A DNA stretch of 7,198 bases from positions 13,853 through 21,050 of the forward strand of contig PMLO01000065.1 of NCBI GenBank assembly GCA_003158895.1. The letters are read 5' to 3'. Shown here one piece after another: positions 6,326-7,198 of the stretch. A program made the position numbers and the translations under genes. Positions within the stretch are counted from its first letter, which is position 1. Each line of letters opens with the position of its first letter. This DNA is from Propionibacteriaceae bacterium. Lineage in GTDB: Bacteria; Actinomycetota; Actinomycetes; Propionibacteriales; Propionibacteriaceae. Below the pieces are notes generated by a model that saw only the letters and a program-made list of their open reading frames with translations, ran no database searches and was not told where the DNA came from.

Positions 6326-6633
6326 GCCTGTGGTTCTGGGTGCTGGTGGCCGCTGCCGCGGCGTACGCGATCAAGCTCTCCGGCTACCTTCTGCCGCGCA
6401 AGCTCCTCGATCGCCCTGTGGTGGTCCGACTCGCGACCGGGCTGACGGTCGGCCTTCTCGCGTCGCTGACGGTCCTCAACACGGTCGGCAAAGGACAGTC
6501 GATCGTGCTCGACTCGCGCCTGCTCGCCCTGGGGGCAGCCGCGATCGCCCTGTGGCTCAAAGCGCCGTACCTGGTGGTCGTCCTCGTCGGAGCGATCGCA
6601 GCCGGCCTCGGCCGCCTCGCCGGTCTCCCCTGA
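6322..6633 (+). CDS. azlD: AzlD family protein, small subunit of a branched-chain amino acid exporter
   Basis: The 103-residue product has the size and pattern of AzlD, with three to four hydrophobic segments. These include a start MSLWFWVLVAAAAAYAIKLS, a basic loop PRKLLDRP, a central segment TGLTVGLLASLTVL and a C-terminal pair ending in GRLAGLP. It should form the exporter with the AzlC encoded just upstream. Its ATG overlaps the azlC stop (ATGA) and no strong ribosome binding site precedes it, which suggests translational coupling. It is the last gene of the operon; a hairpin follows two bases after its stop. Confidence 0.93.
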   Translation: MSLWFWVLVAAAAAYAIKLSGYLLPRKLLDRPVVVRLATGLTVGLLASLTVLNTVGKGQSIVLDSRLLALGAAAIALWLKAPYLVVVLVGAIAAGLGRLAGLP

Positions 6634-6635
6634 CA

Positions 6636-6661
6636 CGGTCCGGTGGCTCCCCACCGGACCG
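6636..6661. terminator. Perfect 11-bp inverted repeat between convergent genes, probable bidirectional terminator
   Basis: CGGTCCGGTGG, loop CTCC, CCACCGGACCG: a perfect GC-rich stem of 11 bp with a 4-base loop. It sits 2 bases after the azlD stop and 16 bases after the stop of the minus-strand 53-residue gene, so it can end transcripts from both sides. There is no T-run on either side, as is common for actinobacterial terminators. Confidence 0.8.
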
Positions 6662-6677
6662 GCTCAGGACGCGTGGA

Positions 6678-6839
6678 TCAGTGGTGAGCCTTGGACACCA
6701 TGCGCATGATGCGCAGGTCGAAGCGTACGAACCGGATGAACTGGATGAAGACGTTCTGGCGTCGATCCAGGGTCTTCTTCGTCGGCAGCGGTGACCTCGA
6801 CAGGTCGGCGACTGTGGATGTGGCGGGTGTCTCGGACAT
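6678..6839 (-). CDS. Small basic protein (53 residues) coupled to the flavoprotein gene, unknown function
   Basis: The ATG at 6839 gives 53 residues. The N-terminal half is polar and probably disordered (MSETPATSTVADLSRSPLP). The C-terminal half, after TKKTLDRRQ, is rich in aromatic, aliphatic and arginine residues in a repeating pattern (FIQFIRFVRFDLRIMRMV, residues 31-48) and ends in a His pair. This looks like an amphipathic helix that could lie on a membrane or bind a partner. GGAG lies 5 bases before the ATG, overlapping the end of the upstream flavoprotein gene, whose stop is 2 bases from the start; ATG at 6842 is an alternative. The tight coupling suggests it works with the flavoprotein. 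I recognise no family by name. Confidence 0.82.
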   Translation of the reverse strand: MSETPATSTVADLSRSPLPTKKTLDRRQNVFIQFIRFVRFDLRIMRMVSKAHH

Positions 6840-6841
6840 CA

Positions 6842-7198
6842 TCACTCCGGAATCAGCTGCCAGCCCGGGAGGGCCTTGGCCTTGTAGAGGAACAGGTAGT
6901 GGAGCATGAGCTTCACCCAGTGACCGTGCAGGCCGAGCTCGCCCTGGGTCTCCCGGGCGTCACGGCCGGTGGGGTAACGGACGTAGTCCGGCACCACCGG
7001 AAGCATCGTCATAGCAGCAGCGGAACCCTTGGTGAGGCCCGTACCGGCGGACGCCACGCACGCGGCACCCATGTGTGCCATCGACGCGGTGTGCGCGGGG
7101 TGGCTGGCGCCATGCTTCAACCGGTCTGCGATGGTCAGCGCGGCCGTCTTGCCCATGACACCCGACGGCATGCCCGTACGGGGCGGAGACGGGGTGAT
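6842..7198 (-). CDS. NAD(P)/FAD-dependent oxidoreductase, sulfide:quinone reductase-like, C-terminal part
   Basis: The frame is open from the right edge (ITPSPPRTGMPSGVMGK) to the TGA at 6842-6844, giving 118 visible residues without a natural start; internal ATGs at 7171 and 7156 are not the true start. The segment resembles the C-terminal part of sulfide:quinone oxidoreductase-like flavoproteins. It has a TG.PSGVMGKTAALTIADRL helix of the type that follows the FAD-binding motif, a small-residue stretch (ACVASAGTGLTKG), and the ending HYLFLYKAKALPGWQLIPE, where the SQR group has a membrane-proximal C-terminal helix. The FAD- and NAD-binding Rossmann motifs and redox cysteines would lie beyond the edge, so a sulfide substrate is not shown. 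A related NADH dehydrogenase-type flavoprotein is possible. Confidence 0.8.
   Translation of the reverse strand: MTPSPPRTGMPSGVMGKTAALTIADRLKHGASHPAHTASMAHMGAACVASAGTGLTKGSAAAMTMLPVVPDYVRYPTGRDARETQGELGLHGHWVKLMLHYLFLYKAKALPGWQLIPE

Noticed and set aside
1..7198. CRISPR array, insertion sequence, phage or rRNA genes
   Set aside because: No spaced direct repeats, transposase motifs, terminal inverted repeats or rRNA sequence were seen. All large coding regions are accounted for by chromosomal transport and enzyme genes.

Overview
The window comes from a high-GC bacterium, most likely an actinobacterium. Codon third positions are strongly G/C, GTG and TTG starts are common, genes overlap by 4 bases, and at least one promoter looks leaderless. 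The protein set (fused ECF ATPase, Thr/Ala/Ser-linked serine hydrolase, AzlCD, a sulfide:quinone-reductase-like flavoprotein followed by a tiny basic protein) fits Nocardioidaceae or their relatives, but the genus cannot be fixed from sequence alone. No mobile element, CRISPR array, rRNA or tRNA is visible.

Region 1 (1-3125, minus strand) is a cobalamin-riboswitch-controlled transport operon. In transcription order it holds a B12-box RNA leader, an 84-residue secreted or bitopic protein of unknown family, an ECF transporter transmembrane protein (EcfT/CbiQ type, with a long C-terminal extension), and a fused double-ATPase EcfA that runs off the left edge a little short of its expected end. 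The three genes overlap by 4 bases (GTGA and ATGA junctions). The riboswitch ties the system to cobalamin, cobalt or a corrinoid precursor. No substrate-binding S-component is in the window, so it is either beyond the left edge or unlinked.

Region 2 (3151-4549, minus strand) has two exported proteins: a membrane-anchored class-A-beta-lactamase-fold serine hydrolase with SxxK/SDN/KNG motifs and, 19 bases downstream, a small lipoprotein with a two-cysteine C-terminal domain.

Region 3 (4661-6661, plus strand) is a three-gene exporter operon: an EamA/DMT permease, AzlC and AzlD. The genes are joined by TTGA and ATGA overlaps, the operon is probably driven by a leaderless promoter, and it ends in a perfect 11-bp hairpin. 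The combination suggests efflux of amino acids or similar small metabolites.

Region 4 (6678-7198, minus strand) converges on that hairpin. It holds the C-terminal part of an NAD(P)/FAD-dependent oxidoreductase of the sulfide:quinone reductase type and, coupled to it, a 53-residue basic protein with an amphipathic C-terminal half.

The most interesting item is the riboswitch-led ECF module whose first gene is an unclassified 84-residue two-hydrophobic-segment protein. The others are the 53-residue partner of the flavoprotein and the DMT-AzlC-AzlD operon.
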